A stretch of 64,000 nt of DNA from Paenibacillus sp. PK3_47 (GCF_023520895.1 NZ_CP026029.1:3658001-3722000); one strand, 5' to 3'; counted from the first letter of the stretch, positions 9,144-18,265 are shown. Notes: generated by a model from the letters alone, not told the origin. Numbers and translations: made by a program.

Positions 9144-9873
9144 TCTGATGAAGAGTGAGCAGTACCGTTTTGTCCGGACGCTGAGTTATTATTTCACCGG
9201 TTTGCTCTACATTCTTCTAATGGCCGGTGCAGCAGTCGTCCTCTACGTCTTCCAGCAGTCGGATCCCGGGTTCCGTTACGGCAATGAGCGTTTCTTCTAT
9301 TGGAATGTTCTGGAGATGCTGCCGGTGGTATTTGTGCTGCTTTTTACCTTTCCGGTAATTCTAATGGGCGACCATAAGCAGATCCTTAAGAATACAGCGG
9401 CATACGGCTACAGCAGACCGTACATTTATATAGCCAAACTGCTGGTAATCCTGGCCGGGTTCCTGTTGTTTGCACTTGTCTTGACGGGCGTGTCGGTTCT
9501 GCTTGGAGCAAATCTGCTGGTCCGCAGCCATGAGCACGCGCTTGCGGAATACAGCAGTGCCCTGCTGAACGCGCTGCCTGTAATGATTGCCGGGCTTACC
9601 ACCTACTATGGTCTGGCAGCGGTCATGAAGAAGAATACGCAGATTATCATTGCTTATGTGCTGATCTATTTCCTGCCCCATTACATTCTGAGTGCCCTTC
9701 AGGGCAGATTTTCCTGGGCGGCCTGGCTCTACAGCCATACTCCTGCCTATTATTTGTTCAACCTGTATGGCGATATATCTTATGCTGCCTGGGAACCTTG
9801 GGCGTCCGGAGCAATATATACGCTGGTCTTTGGCTGGCTGGGACTCTATCTGTTCAAAAAAGAAGAATTCTGA
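9136..9873 (+). CDS. ABC-2 type transporter permease subunit
   Basis: This 245-residue protein has about six predicted membrane helices (first at about 20-42) and a short cytoplasmic start. It is typical of the membrane partner of BcrA- or SpaF-like ATPases. The start ATG 9136 lies inside the 3' end of the ATPase gene and is preceded by GGGAGGTGAACGGC. Sequence alone does not give the substrate. The flanking regulator and kinase suggest a cell-envelope stress or bacteriocin signal. Confidence 0.85.
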   Translation: MLNLMKSEQYRFVRTLSYYFTGLLYILLMAGAAVVLYVFQQSDPGFRYGNERFFYWNVLEMLPVVFVLLFTFPVILMGDHKQILKNTAAYGYSRPYIYIAKLLVILAGFLLFALVLTGVSVLLGANLLVRSHEHALAEYSSALLNALPVMIAGLTTYYGLAAVMKKNTQIIIAYVLIYFLPHYILSALQGRFSWAAWLYSHTPAYYLFNLYGDISYAAWEPWASGAIYTLVFGWLGLYLFKKEEF

Positions 9874-9913
9874 TTACAGCTGCAATCAAGCCGGTCCGGG
9901 GAGGGGGAGAAGC

Positions 9914-10816
9914 ATGTATCCGGTTATTTCAATCATTGCCGTTCTGGCAGCCGTCCTTCTGCTGATGGCCTACCTGCTGCAGCGGCACAGCATTATTAAG
10001 GTCAAAGAGCAGCTATCGGATACAGACTCTCTCCCTGTACAGCATCTTCATATCAAGCTGCCGCTGCCCGGTCGCGAAATGGAAGGGCTGGTGGTCGGCA
10101 TTAACGGGCAGCTGGAGGAGCGGAGGAAGGAGCAGGTGCTGCATGAGGCAAGAGAGCATGCCATCAAGGAGGAGATTACGAATCTCTCTCACGATCTGCG
10201 CACTCCGCTTACTTCGCTGCAGGGTTACGCCAGTCTGCTGAAGGACCCGGCGGTTCCGGCAGCGGAGCGGCAGGAGTATCTGGACATTATTCTGCATAAG
10301 CTGGGGGTTATGAACAATATCGTAGAGTCCTTTTATGAGCTGTCCAGCATGGATTCCGGAGATTACCCCTTGAACCGGCAGCCGATATACCTGTACAGTC
10401 TGCTGAGTGAAGTAATTCTCGCGTTCCATAGTGATCTGGTGCAGAAGAATATTGAAGTTACGCTGCATCTGGAGGAGACAGTGAAGGCCATTTTGCTGGA
10501 TGAAAAAGCCATGATCCGCATCTTCTCCAATATGCTGCAGAACGTGCTCCGTTACGGAAAAAGCAGGCTTGCCATTTCTTTATTTACGGAAGACGGCAGA
10601 GTGAAAATCGTATTTATGAACGATACGGATCAGATCAGGGGGCAGGATGTGCCCAGGCTGTTCGAACGGACGTATACAAGTGATCCTTCGCGCTCAAACG
10701 GCCAGCTGGGGCTGGGCCTCTCCATTGTGAAACAGCTGGTGGAGAAGCAGGGCGGCAGCCTTGAGGCTGGACTAATTGACGGAGAGTTCCGGCTGGTTTT
10801 TGTCTTCGGGGAATGA
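9914..10816 (+). CDS. Sensor histidine kinase with one membrane helix
   Basis: The 300-residue kinase has a single N-terminal membrane segment (about 3-22), a short linker, and a HisKA domain with phospho-accepting His93 in NLSHDLRTPLTSLQGY. A HATPase_c domain follows (N box near SNMLQNVLRYG, G2 box GLGLSIVKQLV). ATG 9914 follows GGGAGGGGGAGAAGC. It lacks a periplasmic sensing domain, as in intramembrane-sensing kinases that read the state of a partner ABC transporter. It is the partner of the response regulator at 7430. Confidence 0.9.
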   Translation: MYPVISIIAVLAAVLLLMAYLLQRHSIIKVKEQLSDTDSLPVQHLHIKLPLPGREMEGLVVGINGQLEERRKEQVLHEAREHAIKEEITNLSHDLRTPLTSLQGYASLLKDPAVPAAERQEYLDIILHKLGVMNNIVESFYELSSMDSGDYPLNRQPIYLYSLLSEVILAFHSDLVQKNIEVTLHLEETVKAILLDEKAMIRIFSNMLQNVLRYGKSRLAISLFTEDGRVKIVFMNDTDQIRGQDVPRLFERTYTSDPSRSNGQLGLGLSIVKQLVEKQGGSLEAGLIDGEFRLVFVFGE

Positions 10817-11280
10817 CAGAAGGGGGCCGCAAGCATGCTTCTTAGTGCCGGGAAACCCAGGTTTTTTAATGGCCTTGGGTTTCATTAATGTTTCAGTCCG
10901 CGCAAGATTTGGGCATCAATCGGCGGGTGGCCGGCATTGGCTGGCATGGGCTGGCATGGGCGTATCGCTGCTGTGTGGCGCATCCCCCATTGCTAACGGA
11001 CGCAGCTTCCGTTATTTGCCCAATATCGCCCGGTTTCCACCGCTAACGGACCTTAGTTCCTTTATGCTGCTAAAAGATGGGTAAAGGAAGCACTTTCGGG
11101 TGAAATAACGGATTCGGGGTCCGTTAGGATTCAAAAACACACCTCCAGCGCAAAATAACGGATCCGGGGTTCGTTAGCCTTAGCATTTCCAGGTGGTTAA
11201 TAGGCTCTGGTGCGCGTGAGGTGATGGGGTGGAGCCGGCAACCGTTAAGACGGTTCGTGTGAAATCAAATGACATAAAGA
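10817..11280. repeat. Intergenic hairpin repeats, TAACGGA/TCCGTTA family (family F)
   Basis: This gene-free region holds four TAACGGA elements. Two read CTAACGGA at 10993 and 11043 (50 bases apart). Two read in the opposite sense as AAATAACGGAT at 11103 and 11153 (50 bases apart). The best hairpins are TAACGGA with TTCCGTTA near 10994, and AACGGATTC with GTCCGTTAG near 11106. A direct duplication of GGCTGGCATGG is present near 10938-10960. No coding sequence is supported. Confidence 0.6.
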
Positions 11281-11285
11281 AGGCC

Positions 11286-11331
11286 GCCGGGATTTTCCCG
11301 GCAGCCTCAAGCCGCACTTGTGCGGCTTCTT
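11286..11331. terminator. Bidirectional terminator pair
   Basis: There are two adjacent hairpins. GCCGGGATTTTCCCGGC is at 11286-11302 and is followed on the minus strand by GGCCTTCTTT. AGCCGCACTTGTGCGGCT is at 11310-11327 and is followed on the plus strand by TCTTTTT. They separate the kinase operon (plus) from the NTF2-like gene (minus). Confidence 0.8.
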
Positions 11332-11357
11332 TTTCGTTAACATCTATATCGCTCCGG

Positions 11358-11708
11358 TTACTGCTGAGTGATTACCAGTGAACTGATTTTACCGCCATTC
11401 ACCTTGAATTCATGTCTGAACTGCAGCGGGGAAGGCACACGGTTCCGGTTAAATTCACCTTCCATCTCAGCTGTGACTATGGTATTCCCGCCGGCTTCAC
11501 CGACTTCCATAATCGTATAACGGACCTTGGCAGAGAAAATCTCCGCCTCGCCCCAGGCCTTGATATCTTCACTGCCCTGGATGGTCTTGCCGTTATCCCT
11601 GACAGTTGCGCCTGAAGCGAACAAGTCAATAAAAGCCTCGGGCTGATACTGGTTAATCGTATTGAAATACTCCTGTACTTCACTCGGCATGGTAACATGT
11701 TGACTCAT
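11358..11708 (-). CDS. NTF2-like / SnoaL-type small protein
   Basis: This 116-residue cytoplasmic protein has an NTF2-like cone fold pattern. Helix EYFNTINQYQPEAFIDLFA is followed by GATVRDNGKTIQG and then beta strands ending in FRHEFKVNGGKISSLVI. Proteins of this type act as small isomerases or hydrolases, or bind ligands; no catalytic residues can be assigned. The start ATG 11708 follows an AGGAGG site with seven bases between. It is a monocistronic gene. Confidence 0.75.
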   Translation of the reverse strand: MSQHVTMPSEVQEYFNTINQYQPEAFIDLFASGATVRDNGKTIQGSEDIKAWGEAEIFSAKVRYTIMEVGEAGGNTIVTAEMEGEFNRNRVPSPLQFRHEFKVNGGKISSLVITQQ

Positions 11709-11855
11709 GAATATCTGCCTCCTGTAAGTAGATTGGTAGAATGAAACAGAGCCATCCTTACAGGTAACTTAAACGTATCCGGGAATCCGTAAGCAGACAA
11801 GTGAACCGGAGGAGAACGATGAAGGCCGGTCCGGCGTGCCCTGAAGCCCCTCTTT

Positions 11856-12773
11856 TCAAGGATACAGCTGCCCTTGGCCGGCTCCCTGAACTGCGCCTTT
11901 TCGGAACTCCGAAGGGGAGCATTTCATCGCTTTGCGGAACACTTTAATAAAATAACTGACATTATCAAAACCGACCTCAAGCGCGATGTCGGAGATTTTG
12001 CGTTCACTCTGCTGCAGCAGATCTGCCGCCTGGCGGATCCGGTAAGAGTTGATATAATCCACCGGCGTTTTGCGGGTCATTGTTTTGAAGAAGCGGCAGA
12101 ACTGCCCTTCACTCATAGGGATCAGCTCGGACAAATCACGGGTGCGGATCGGTTCGCGGTAATTGTCCTGAATGTAGAGAATGACCTTCTTCAGCCGGTT
12201 GATTTTTGTAGAGTCTGCGCCCTCGGACTGGGTATGATTGACCGCACGTCCCGGGGCGGCAATCATGGAGAGCATAATCAGCAAAGTTCCTTTCATAAAG
12301 GACTCGAATCCGGGCATTTTATGATCATAGGCCTGCATCATGCGCTCCAGATGGCCCAGCAGCTCCTTTTGCCAGGGAATGTCCGGTGTGATATGCCTCG
12401 GAAAGCTCTGCCGTTTCTCCTGAAGCGGGAGAATGACAGTCTGCTGGATGGTGTCATATTGGGCGCTGGCGAGCAGGTCGGGGTGGAATACAAGCGCACA
12501 GAATCTGCACGGACTTTCCTTCAGCACATAGGCGGCGTGGATATCACCGGATTCTATGAACACGGCTTCCCCCGTCTTTAGCGGAAAATAGTCGGTATCC
12601 ACCTGGAAAGTGATCTCCCCTTCAAGCAGCATAAAAAACTCGGCCTCCTCATGCCAGTGCGTATCAAGCACATGCGTACCGGCCGGAAGCTCGATTTCAT
12701 AGGCGGCCAGCGGAAACATTACATCGCCATGGACGCGGTCTTCTTTCAGCAAACGCTGGGATGTGCGGTCCAT
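11856..12773 (-). CDS. AraC-family transcriptional regulator with N-terminal cupin
   Basis: Residues about 15-95 form a cupin-type sensor (DTHWHEEAEFFMLLEGEI, FIESGDIHAA). Residues about 195-295 form the double helix-turn-helix (IRTRDLSELIPMSEGQFCRF and ISDIALEVGFDNVSYF). The gene is divergent from the alpha-xylosidase with 126 bases between. It is therefore the likely activator of that gene, with an inducing sugar bound by the cupin. This control is inference from gene arrangement. Confidence 0.88.
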   Translation of the reverse strand: MDRTSQRLLKEDRVHGDVMFPLAAYEIELPAGTHVLDTHWHEEAEFFMLLEGEITFQVDTDYFPLKTGEAVFIESGDIHAAYVLKESPCRFCALVFHPDLLASAQYDTIQQTVILPLQEKRQSFPRHITPDIPWQKELLGHLERMMQAYDHKMPGFESFMKGTLLIMLSMIAAPGRAVNHTQSEGADSTKINRLKKVILYIQDNYREPIRTRDLSELIPMSEGQFCRFFKTMTRKTPVDYINSYRIRQAADLLQQSERKISDIALEVGFDNVSYFIKVFRKAMKCSPSEFRKGAVQGAGQGQLYP

Positions 12774-12899
12774 AATGCCACTCCTTTCGTAAAAACGTCA
12801 AAATAGTGTTATAAATAAGCTATATTTTATTAGTTTTGTTCAATTATTATCGTTATAATGCAACTATAAACACCAAATTGAAGGGTGGCAAGCTCACAC
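12774..12899. promoter_or_regulatory. Divergent AT-rich promoter region between araC-type gene and alpha-xylosidase
   Basis: This 126-bp AT-rich spacer separates two divergent genes. A good -10 box, TATAAT, lies at 12854-12859 for the plus-strand gene, but no convincing -35 box is found 16-18 bases upstream. That fits a promoter needing an activator such as the neighbouring AraC protein. Confidence 0.45.
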
Positions 12900-15221
12900 A
12901 TGAAATTTACAGACGGTCTCTGGCTGGTTCGTGACGGAATCACGATTAACGGCGCAGTTCAAAACTATGTAGTGGAAAAAACCAACGAAGGCTTAACAGC
13001 AATTGCCCAAACTACACCAATTACCGGACGTGCAGCAACACTGAACTCCACGCTCCTTACAGTTAAATTCCATTCTCCGCTTCCAGGCGTGGTAGGCGTG
13101 AAGATTATCCATAATGATGGCGTTGTAGACCGCGGTCCTGCTTTTGAATTGACCAAGGGAACAGGCGACCATGTACAGATTGAAGAAAATGAAGCACAGA
13201 CTGTACTGATCAGCGGCGGACTCCGCGTTGTCATCAACAAAGGCACTCACTGGTCCGTGGACTTCTACCGCGGCGACGAGCGCATTACAGGCAGCGGTTT
13301 CAAATCCATGGCTTACATCACCGATCAGGCCGGCAACACGTTCATGCGTGAAGAGCTGGATATCGGCGTAGGCGAATTCGTTTACGGTCTGGGCGAGCGC
13401 TTCACTTCTTTTGTGAAGAATGGACAGGTTGTAGATATCTGGAACAAAGACGGCGGCACAAGCTCCGAGCAGGCTTACAAGAACATTCCGTTCTATGTAA
13501 CAAGCAAAGGCTACGGCGTATTTGTTAACCATCCTGAGCTGGTATCGTATGAGATCGCTTCGGAAAAAGTGAAAAAAGCCCAATTCAGCGTAGCTGGAGA
13601 AAGCCTTGAATACTTCGTGATCGAAGGACCTTCCATTAAAGAGGTTATCAGCAAATATACTTCCCTTACCGGTAAGCCTGCACTTCCGCCGGCATGGACT
13701 TTCGGCTTGTGGCTGACAACTTCATTCACAACGGACTATGATGAAGCAACCGTGAATTCCTTCGTAGAAGGCATGGCAGAACGTGATCTGCCGCTGCATG
13801 TATTCCACTTTGACTGCTTCTGGATGCGTGAATACCAATGGACGGATTTCCAATGGGACCCGCGCGTATTCCCGGACCCTGTCGGCATGCTGAAACGCCT
13901 GAAGGAAAAAGGCCTGAAAATTTGCGTATGGATCAACTCCTATATCGGACAACGTTCACCGCTGTTTGAAGAAGGCAAAAAGAACGGCTATCTGATCAAA
14001 AAACCGAGCGGCGACGTATACCAGACTGACCTGTGGCAAGCGGGCATGGGGCTCGTGGACTTCACTAACCCTGCAGCTTGCGAATGGTATGCCGGTTACC
14101 TGCGTGACCTGGTAGACATGGGCGTGGACAGCTTCAAAACCGACTTCGGCGAGCGCATTCCTACCGATGTTGTATACTTTGACGGCTCTGACCCGCAGAA
14201 GATGCACAACTACTACACGCAAATGTACAACAAGGTTGTCTTCGACGTCCTGGAAGAGAAGCTTGGCAAAAATGAAGCAGCGGTATTCGCGCGTTCGGCT
14301 ACAGCCGGCGGGCAGCAGTTCCCGGTTCACTGGGGCGGCGACTGCTACGCAGACTACGAGTCGATGGCAGAAAGCCTTCGCGGCGGCCTGTCCCTCGGTC
14401 TGTCCGGCTTCGGGTTCTGGAGCCATGATATCGGCGGCTTTGAGAACACGGCTCCGGCGCATGTCTTCAAACGCTGGCTGGCCTTCGGCCTGCTCTCCAG
14501 CCACAGCCGTCTGCACGGCAGCACCTCGTACCGTGTGCCTTGGGCATACGACGATGAAGCGGTTGATGTTACCCGTTTCTTCACCAAGCTTAAATGCAGC
14601 CTGATGCCTTACCTGTACGATGTGGCAGGACAAGCGCATGAACAGGGCTGGGCTTCGATGCGGGCCATGGTTATGGAATTCCCTGAAGATCCTACCTGTG
14701 AAGTGCTTGACCGCCAGTACATGCTCGGTGACAAGCTGCTTGTAGCTCCGATCTTCCAGGAGAATGGCGAAGTGAAGTACTATCTGCCGGCTGGACGCTG
14801 GACTCACCTGCTTAACGGTGAGACTGTTGTAGGCGGATCATGGCGCAAAGAAAAGCATGACTTCTTCAGCCTCCCGCTGTTCGTACGCCAGAACTCCCTG
14901 CTTGCACTGGGCAGCGAGGACACCCGTCCGGATTATGATTTTGCAGACGGCGTGAAATTCGGCCTGTACTCCCTGGAAGACGGTGCTGTAACTACAGCGA
15001 CTGTCCGCGACATTAACGGTGCACCGGAGCTGAATGTGAAGGCAGAACGCCAAGGCAGCACTGTAACTGTAACTGCAGAAGGCAGCGGCAAAGCATTCAC
15101 ACTGGCTGTGAAAGACCTCGGCGCTATCGCATCTGTAGAAGGTGCAGAGCAAGCGGATGAGACTACTGTGAGCGTGCCTGCAGGAGCGAAATCTGTCTCC
15201 TTCACCATCACATTGAAATAA
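12900..15221 (+). CDS. yicI: GH31 alpha-xylosidase (YicI type)
   Basis: This cytoplasmic enzyme releases alpha-linked xylose, for example isoprimeverose units from xyloglucan fragments. The 773-residue product begins MKFTDGLWLVRDG as in the YicI group. ATG 12900 was chosen over GTG 12885. The catalytic nucleophile is Asp415 (FKTDFGERIP) and the acid/base is Asp481 (HWGGD), essentially matching the spacing known for E. coli YicI. FARSATAGGQQFPVHW is also typical. Codon choice seems biased toward codons used in highly expressed genes. There is a strong terminator after the gene. Confidence 0.93.
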   Translation: MKFTDGLWLVRDGITINGAVQNYVVEKTNEGLTAIAQTTPITGRAATLNSTLLTVKFHSPLPGVVGVKIIHNDGVVDRGPAFELTKGTGDHVQIEENEAQTVLISGGLRVVINKGTHWSVDFYRGDERITGSGFKSMAYITDQAGNTFMREELDIGVGEFVYGLGERFTSFVKNGQVVDIWNKDGGTSSEQAYKNIPFYVTSKGYGVFVNHPELVSYEIASEKVKKAQFSVAGESLEYFVIEGPSIKEVISKYTSLTGKPALPPAWTFGLWLTTSFTTDYDEATVNSFVEGMAERDLPLHVFHFDCFWMREYQWTDFQWDPRVFPDPVGMLKRLKEKGLKICVWINSYIGQRSPLFEEGKKNGYLIKKPSGDVYQTDLWQAGMGLVDFTNPAACEWYAGYLRDLVDMGVDSFKTDFGERIPTDVVYFDGSDPQKMHNYYTQMYNKVVFDVLEEKLGKNEAAVFARSATAGGQQFPVHWGGDCYADYESMAESLRGGLSLGLSGFGFWSHDIGGFENTAPAHVFKRWLAFGLLSSHSRLHGSTSYRVPWAYDDEAVDVTRFFTKLKCSLMPYLYDVAGQAHEQGWASMRAMVMEFPEDPTCEVLDRQYMLGDKLLVAPIFQENGEVKYYLPAGRWTHLLNGETVVGGSWRKEKHDFFSLPLFVRQNSLLALGSEDTRPDYDFADGVKFGLYSLEDGAVTTATVRDINGAPELNVKAERQGSTVTVTAEGSGKAFTLAVKDLGAIASVEGAEQADETTVSVPAGAKSVSFTITLK

Positions 15222-15242
15222 GTTATACGGTCTGTACTCAAG

Positions 15243-15291
15243 CTCTCTGATGGCAGGGGACGTCTCGTCCCCTGTTTATTAGAGAGTTTTT
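15243..15291 (+). terminator. Rho-independent terminator after the alpha-xylosidase
   Basis: An inner perfect stem, AGGGGACG with CGTCCCCT (15255-15273), sits inside an outer CTCTCT/AGAGAG stem and is followed by TTTTTT. Confidence 0.85.
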
Positions 15292-15351
15292 TGGATGTCA
15301 TGAGATGAAGTTATGTTTCTATGAAACTGCGATGATTATGGGGGAATGGAT

Positions 15352-16518
15352 ATGACAGAGATTAAGGAAAACAATGGAGTGCTCAGCCAACCTGAGTATA
15401 CTTCAGCTACGGCACTCTCCGCGGCTGCGAACTATATCATGAATGCTGCGGAGCCCTTTACCCATACCTACCGGACTTTTATCCGGGTGCGGGAAACGGG
15501 TGATCTCAAGCTGAAGTTCTGGCACAGCAATAACGTGGATTCCACCTGGGATAAAGGCCAGGAAGCCTCCGGCAGCGAACCGGGAGGGGAATGGAGCATT
15601 GAGGCCGCTTATTTTGCGGACGGAGGCCTGGAGCCGGACAGCACGGTTGTGCCGGGTTCGCAGGTTCCGGTTACGTTTGCTGGAGCGGTCTCGCGGGCGG
15701 TTGTTCCGGGGGAATATTTTTGGAGCGATGAGGCCAGCCTGCAGCTGCCCGAGGCCCATTATCTGGCCTTCACCTGGAGTATCAAGACAGCGGCTCCGGG
15801 CAAGTCTTTCCCGTACAATGTAGAGGGAATGCTGGTGAGCGGGTATGATGCTGCGGGCAGCCTGGCGGACAGCGTTACAGCTGTAGGGTTTACAGAATCG
15901 GACAAGCTGCTGGTACTGCCAAGCTACATCGGCTACAAGAAACAGGTGAAGAAGAAGCTGGTGTTCCTGGGCGATTCCATTACACAAGGGGTCCGGACAG
16001 AAAAAGATGGCTACACCTACTGGGCGGCGCGGATTGCTGAAGGTCTGGGGACGGATTATGGCCTATGGAACATTGGTTCAGGCTGGGGCAGAGCCTACGA
16101 TGTGGCCGAGGGCGGCCCTTGGCTGGAGAAGGCCAAACAGGCTGACGAATTGCTGATGGTGCTCGGCGTCAACGATCTCGACATCGGAGAGCGCTCGGCG
16201 GAAGAGCTGCTTGGTGACCTGGCGCATATTATTGCGGAGGTCAGAGCCGCGAATCCGGCTGTGGAGATTATCCTCAGCACCGTGCCGCCGTTCAACTTTG
16301 AAGGAGACCGGGAGGCGGCCTGGCGCAAGGTGAATGCAACAATTCTGACGAATCCTCCGGCGGGAGTGAACCGTGTATTTGACATTGCTGCGGTGCTGTC
16401 CGTACCGGCTCCGGCGGAGCACAGAATCAGACCGGAGTACATGAGCAACGAATTCGACCCGCATCCGAACGGTAACGCCGGTAAAGCGGTCGCTGATGCG
16501 TTTCTGGCTTGGTATTGA
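15352..16518 (+). CDS. SGNH/GDSL-family esterase
   Basis: This is a cytoplasmic-looking hydrolase of about 388 residues with no signal peptide. Residues about 1-195 form a beta-rich N-terminal domain. The SGNH domain follows: block I VFLGDSITQGV (catalytic Ser), an NIGSGWGRA segment for the oxyanion Gly, block III GVNDLDIG (Asn), and block V FDPHPNGNAG (Asp-x-x-His). ATG 15352 was preferred over ATG 15346 because the GGGGGA site is six bases upstream of the former. Such enzymes often deacetylate plant oligosaccharides, which suits the neighbouring alpha-xylosidase, but the substrate is inferred. Confidence 0.85.
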   Translation: MTEIKENNGVLSQPEYTSATALSAAANYIMNAAEPFTHTYRTFIRVRETGDLKLKFWHSNNVDSTWDKGQEASGSEPGGEWSIEAAYFADGGLEPDSTVVPGSQVPVTFAGAVSRAVVPGEYFWSDEASLQLPEAHYLAFTWSIKTAAPGKSFPYNVEGMLVSGYDAAGSLADSVTAVGFTESDKLLVLPSYIGYKKQVKKKLVFLGDSITQGVRTEKDGYTYWAARIAEGLGTDYGLWNIGSGWGRAYDVAEGGPWLEKAKQADELLMVLGVNDLDIGERSAEELLGDLAHIIAEVRAANPAVEIILSTVPPFNFEGDREAAWRKVNATILTNPPAGVNRVFDIAAVLSVPAPAEHRIRPEYMSNEFDPHPNGNAGKAVADAFLAWY

Positions 16519-16620
16519 GACGTGAGTAGAGAGTAGCTGCACGTTCGGGCTGAGCTTGGGGAGATGGAGTGGGATGGCCACGGGCGGCAGTAACTTGGTG
16601 GAGATGCAGACGCTGGCGGA

Positions 16621-17385
16621 ATGAACGGGAAAAGTACCTTTGATTCCGGCGTACGTGGGCAAATGTGCCAAATGAGAGGTAAAAGTACCTTTGATTCCGG
16701 CGTACGTGGGCAAATGTGCCAAATGAGAGGTAAAAGTACCTTTGATTCCGGCCTACGTAGGCAAATGTGCGAAATGAGAGGTAAAAGTACCTTTGATTTC
16801 GGCGTACGTGGGCAAATGTGCCAAATGGGAGGTAAAAGTACCTTTGATTCCGGCCTACATGGGCAAATGTGCCAAATGAGAGGTAAAAGTACCTTTGATT
16901 CCGGCCTACGTAGGCAAATGTGCCAAATGAGAGGTAAAAGTACCTTTGATTCCGGCCTACGTAGGCAAATGCGCCAAATGAGAGGTAAAAGTACCTTTGA
17001 ATTCGGCCTACGTAGGCAAATGTGCGAAATGAGAGGTAAAAGTACCTTTGATTCCGGCCTACGTAGGCAAATGTGCGAAATGAGAGGTAAAAGTACCTTT
17101 GATTCCGGCCTACGTAGGCAAATGTGCGAAATGAGAGGTAAAAGTCCCTTTGATTCCGGCCTACGTAGGCAAATGTGCCAAATGAGAGGTAAAAGTACCT
17201 TTGAATTCGGCCTACGTAGGCAAATGTGCGAAATGAGAGGTAAAGGTACCTTTGATTTCGGCGTACGTGGGCAAATGCGCCAAATGAGAGGTGAAAGTAC
17301 CTTTGATTCCGGCCTACATGGGCAAATGTGCCAAATGAGAGGTAAAAGTACCTTTGATTCCGGCCTACGTAGGCAAATGTGCGAA
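16621..17385. repeat. Tandem array of 51-bp palindromic units, subfamily A (15 units)
   Basis: Fifteen units follow one another with an exact 51-bp period and no insertions or deletions. Each has a first hairpin AGGTA-AAAG-TACCT and a second palindrome, perfect in most units as GCCTACGTAGGC and altered to GGCGTACGTGGGC or GGCCTACATGGGC in others. Unit 1 is a hybrid with the left arm of subfamily B (ACGGGA) and the right arm of A (TACCT). Because 51 is a multiple of three and the unit lacks stops, long frames are open on both strands. No ribosome binding site precedes them and they are not called as genes. Confidence 0.95.
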
Positions 17386-17589
17386 ATGAACGGGAAAAGT
17401 CCCGTTGAATTGTGCCGACGCGGGCGATTTGGCGAAATGAACGGGAAAAGTCCCGTTGAATTGGGCCGACGCGGGTGATTTGATGAAATGAACGGGAAAA
17501 GTCCCGTTGAATTGTGCCGACGCGGGCGATTTGGTGAAATGAACGGGAAAAGTCCCGTTGAACTGGACCGACATGGGCGAATTGGCGAA
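17386..17589. repeat. Tandem array of 51-bp palindromic units, subfamily B (4 units)
   Basis: The array continues in phase with subfamily A but switches stem sequence to ACGGGA-AAAG-TCCCGT. The flanks GCGAAATGA and TTGAATT are kept. Units start at 17386, 17437, 17488 and 17539, and a partial A-type left arm (ATGAGAGGTA) ends the array at 17590. Confidence 0.93.
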
Positions 17590-17650
17590 ATGAGAGGTAT
17601 ACAACAAAGTTCCACACGTCACGCCCGTCCGAGAGGTGGAGCATCAGCAG

Positions 17651-17694
17651 CCCGGCAGCTTCAACGCACCAGCGTGAAGCCTGCCGGGCTTTTC
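17651..17694 (+). terminator. Rho-independent terminator at the end of the 51-bp array
   Basis: CCCGGCAG-CTTCA pairs with TGAAG-C-CTGCCGGG (17651-17688) and is followed by CTTTTCT. It would stop transcription running through the repeat array from the esterase gene. Confidence 0.75.
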
Positions 17695-17787
17695 TGTGAA
17701 ATGGAACTTTGGAGTGTGGAACAGCAGCAGGATTCCCTGTATGATTATGGAAAAGTGTATCGTCGGTTTAAGGGAGGGAGTGACCGA

Positions 17788-18171
17788 TTGAGGACCCGAA
17801 GAATTATCATTATCGCATGCTCGGCAGCCATTATTCTCTACTTCTCTTTTTGTGTGTGGATCGCCCGTGATACCCGTCTAATTCTGCGGACTGCGATGGA
17901 TACCCGGGCGGATTACTCCAGGTACATGACCGATAATGTGTATGATTCCATTAATCCTGTTCAAAGACAAATGAGAGCTTCGGACTACACTTACCAGCCT
18001 GAACATAGTTCAATCGGCATTCCCTTGCCGCTGCATCTGTTCCTGTATGCCAAAGTGTACGTTACACATCAATATGACCCGGCAGACTGGGGATTCCGCG
18101 AACAGGTTACTTTGACACTAAAGCTTAAAAAAGGAAGGTGGATTGCGGCCCAAGCATCCATTCAACCGTAA
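17788..18171 (+). CDS. Small single-pass membrane protein of unknown function
   Basis: The frame runs in from the repeat array, but TTG 17788 lies nine bases after AGGGAGGG (17771-17778) and gives a sensible 127-residue protein. It has a basic start (RTRR), one membrane helix at about 6-24, and an extracellular domain of about 100 residues with short strands (YAKVYVTHQYDPADWGFRE, VTLTLKLKKGRWIA). No family is recognised. The C-terminal pattern resembles small secreted folds in which a strand-rich domain binds something at the cell surface, but no function can be assigned. Confidence 0.65.
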   Translation: MRTRRIIIIACSAAIILYFSFCVWIARDTRLILRTAMDTRADYSRYMTDNVYDSINPVQRQMRASDYTYQPEHSSIGIPLPLHLFLYAKVYVTHQYDPADWGFREQVTLTLKLKKGRWIAAQASIQP

Positions 18172-18175
18172 CACC

Positions 18176-18221
18176 AAAAAGGCGCTGCTGCTTGCATAAC
18201 TGCAAGCGGCAGCGCCTTTTA
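18176..18221. terminator. Strong bidirectional terminator
   Basis: GGCGCTGC-T-GCTTGCA pairs with TGCAAGC-GGCAGCGCC around a TAAC loop (18181-18216). It is flanked by AAAAA on the left and TTTT on the right, so it can end both the small membrane protein gene and the minus-strand yesMN operon. Confidence 0.9.
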
Positions 18222-18265
18222 TGTCGCGGCATCTATGAATTCATCTGCACAGGCTGCAGCAGGCT

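Noticed and set aside
9692-9914. Histidine kinase starting at the upstream end of its open frame (9692)
   Set aside because: The first 74 codons overlap the permease gene in another frame; ATG 9914 has a strong site and a normal membrane helix right after it.
16621-17589. CRISPR array
   Set aside because: Units are tandem with no unique spacers between them and no cas genes are present in the window. The same holds for the arrays at 39.6 and 51.7 kb.
16095-17644. Long open frames on both strands across the 51-bp array (up to about 500 codons, 17-residue repeats)
   Set aside because: The 51-base unit has no stop codon in three frames, so repetition alone keeps them open. No ribosome binding site precedes any of them, and one runs antisense through the esterase gene.
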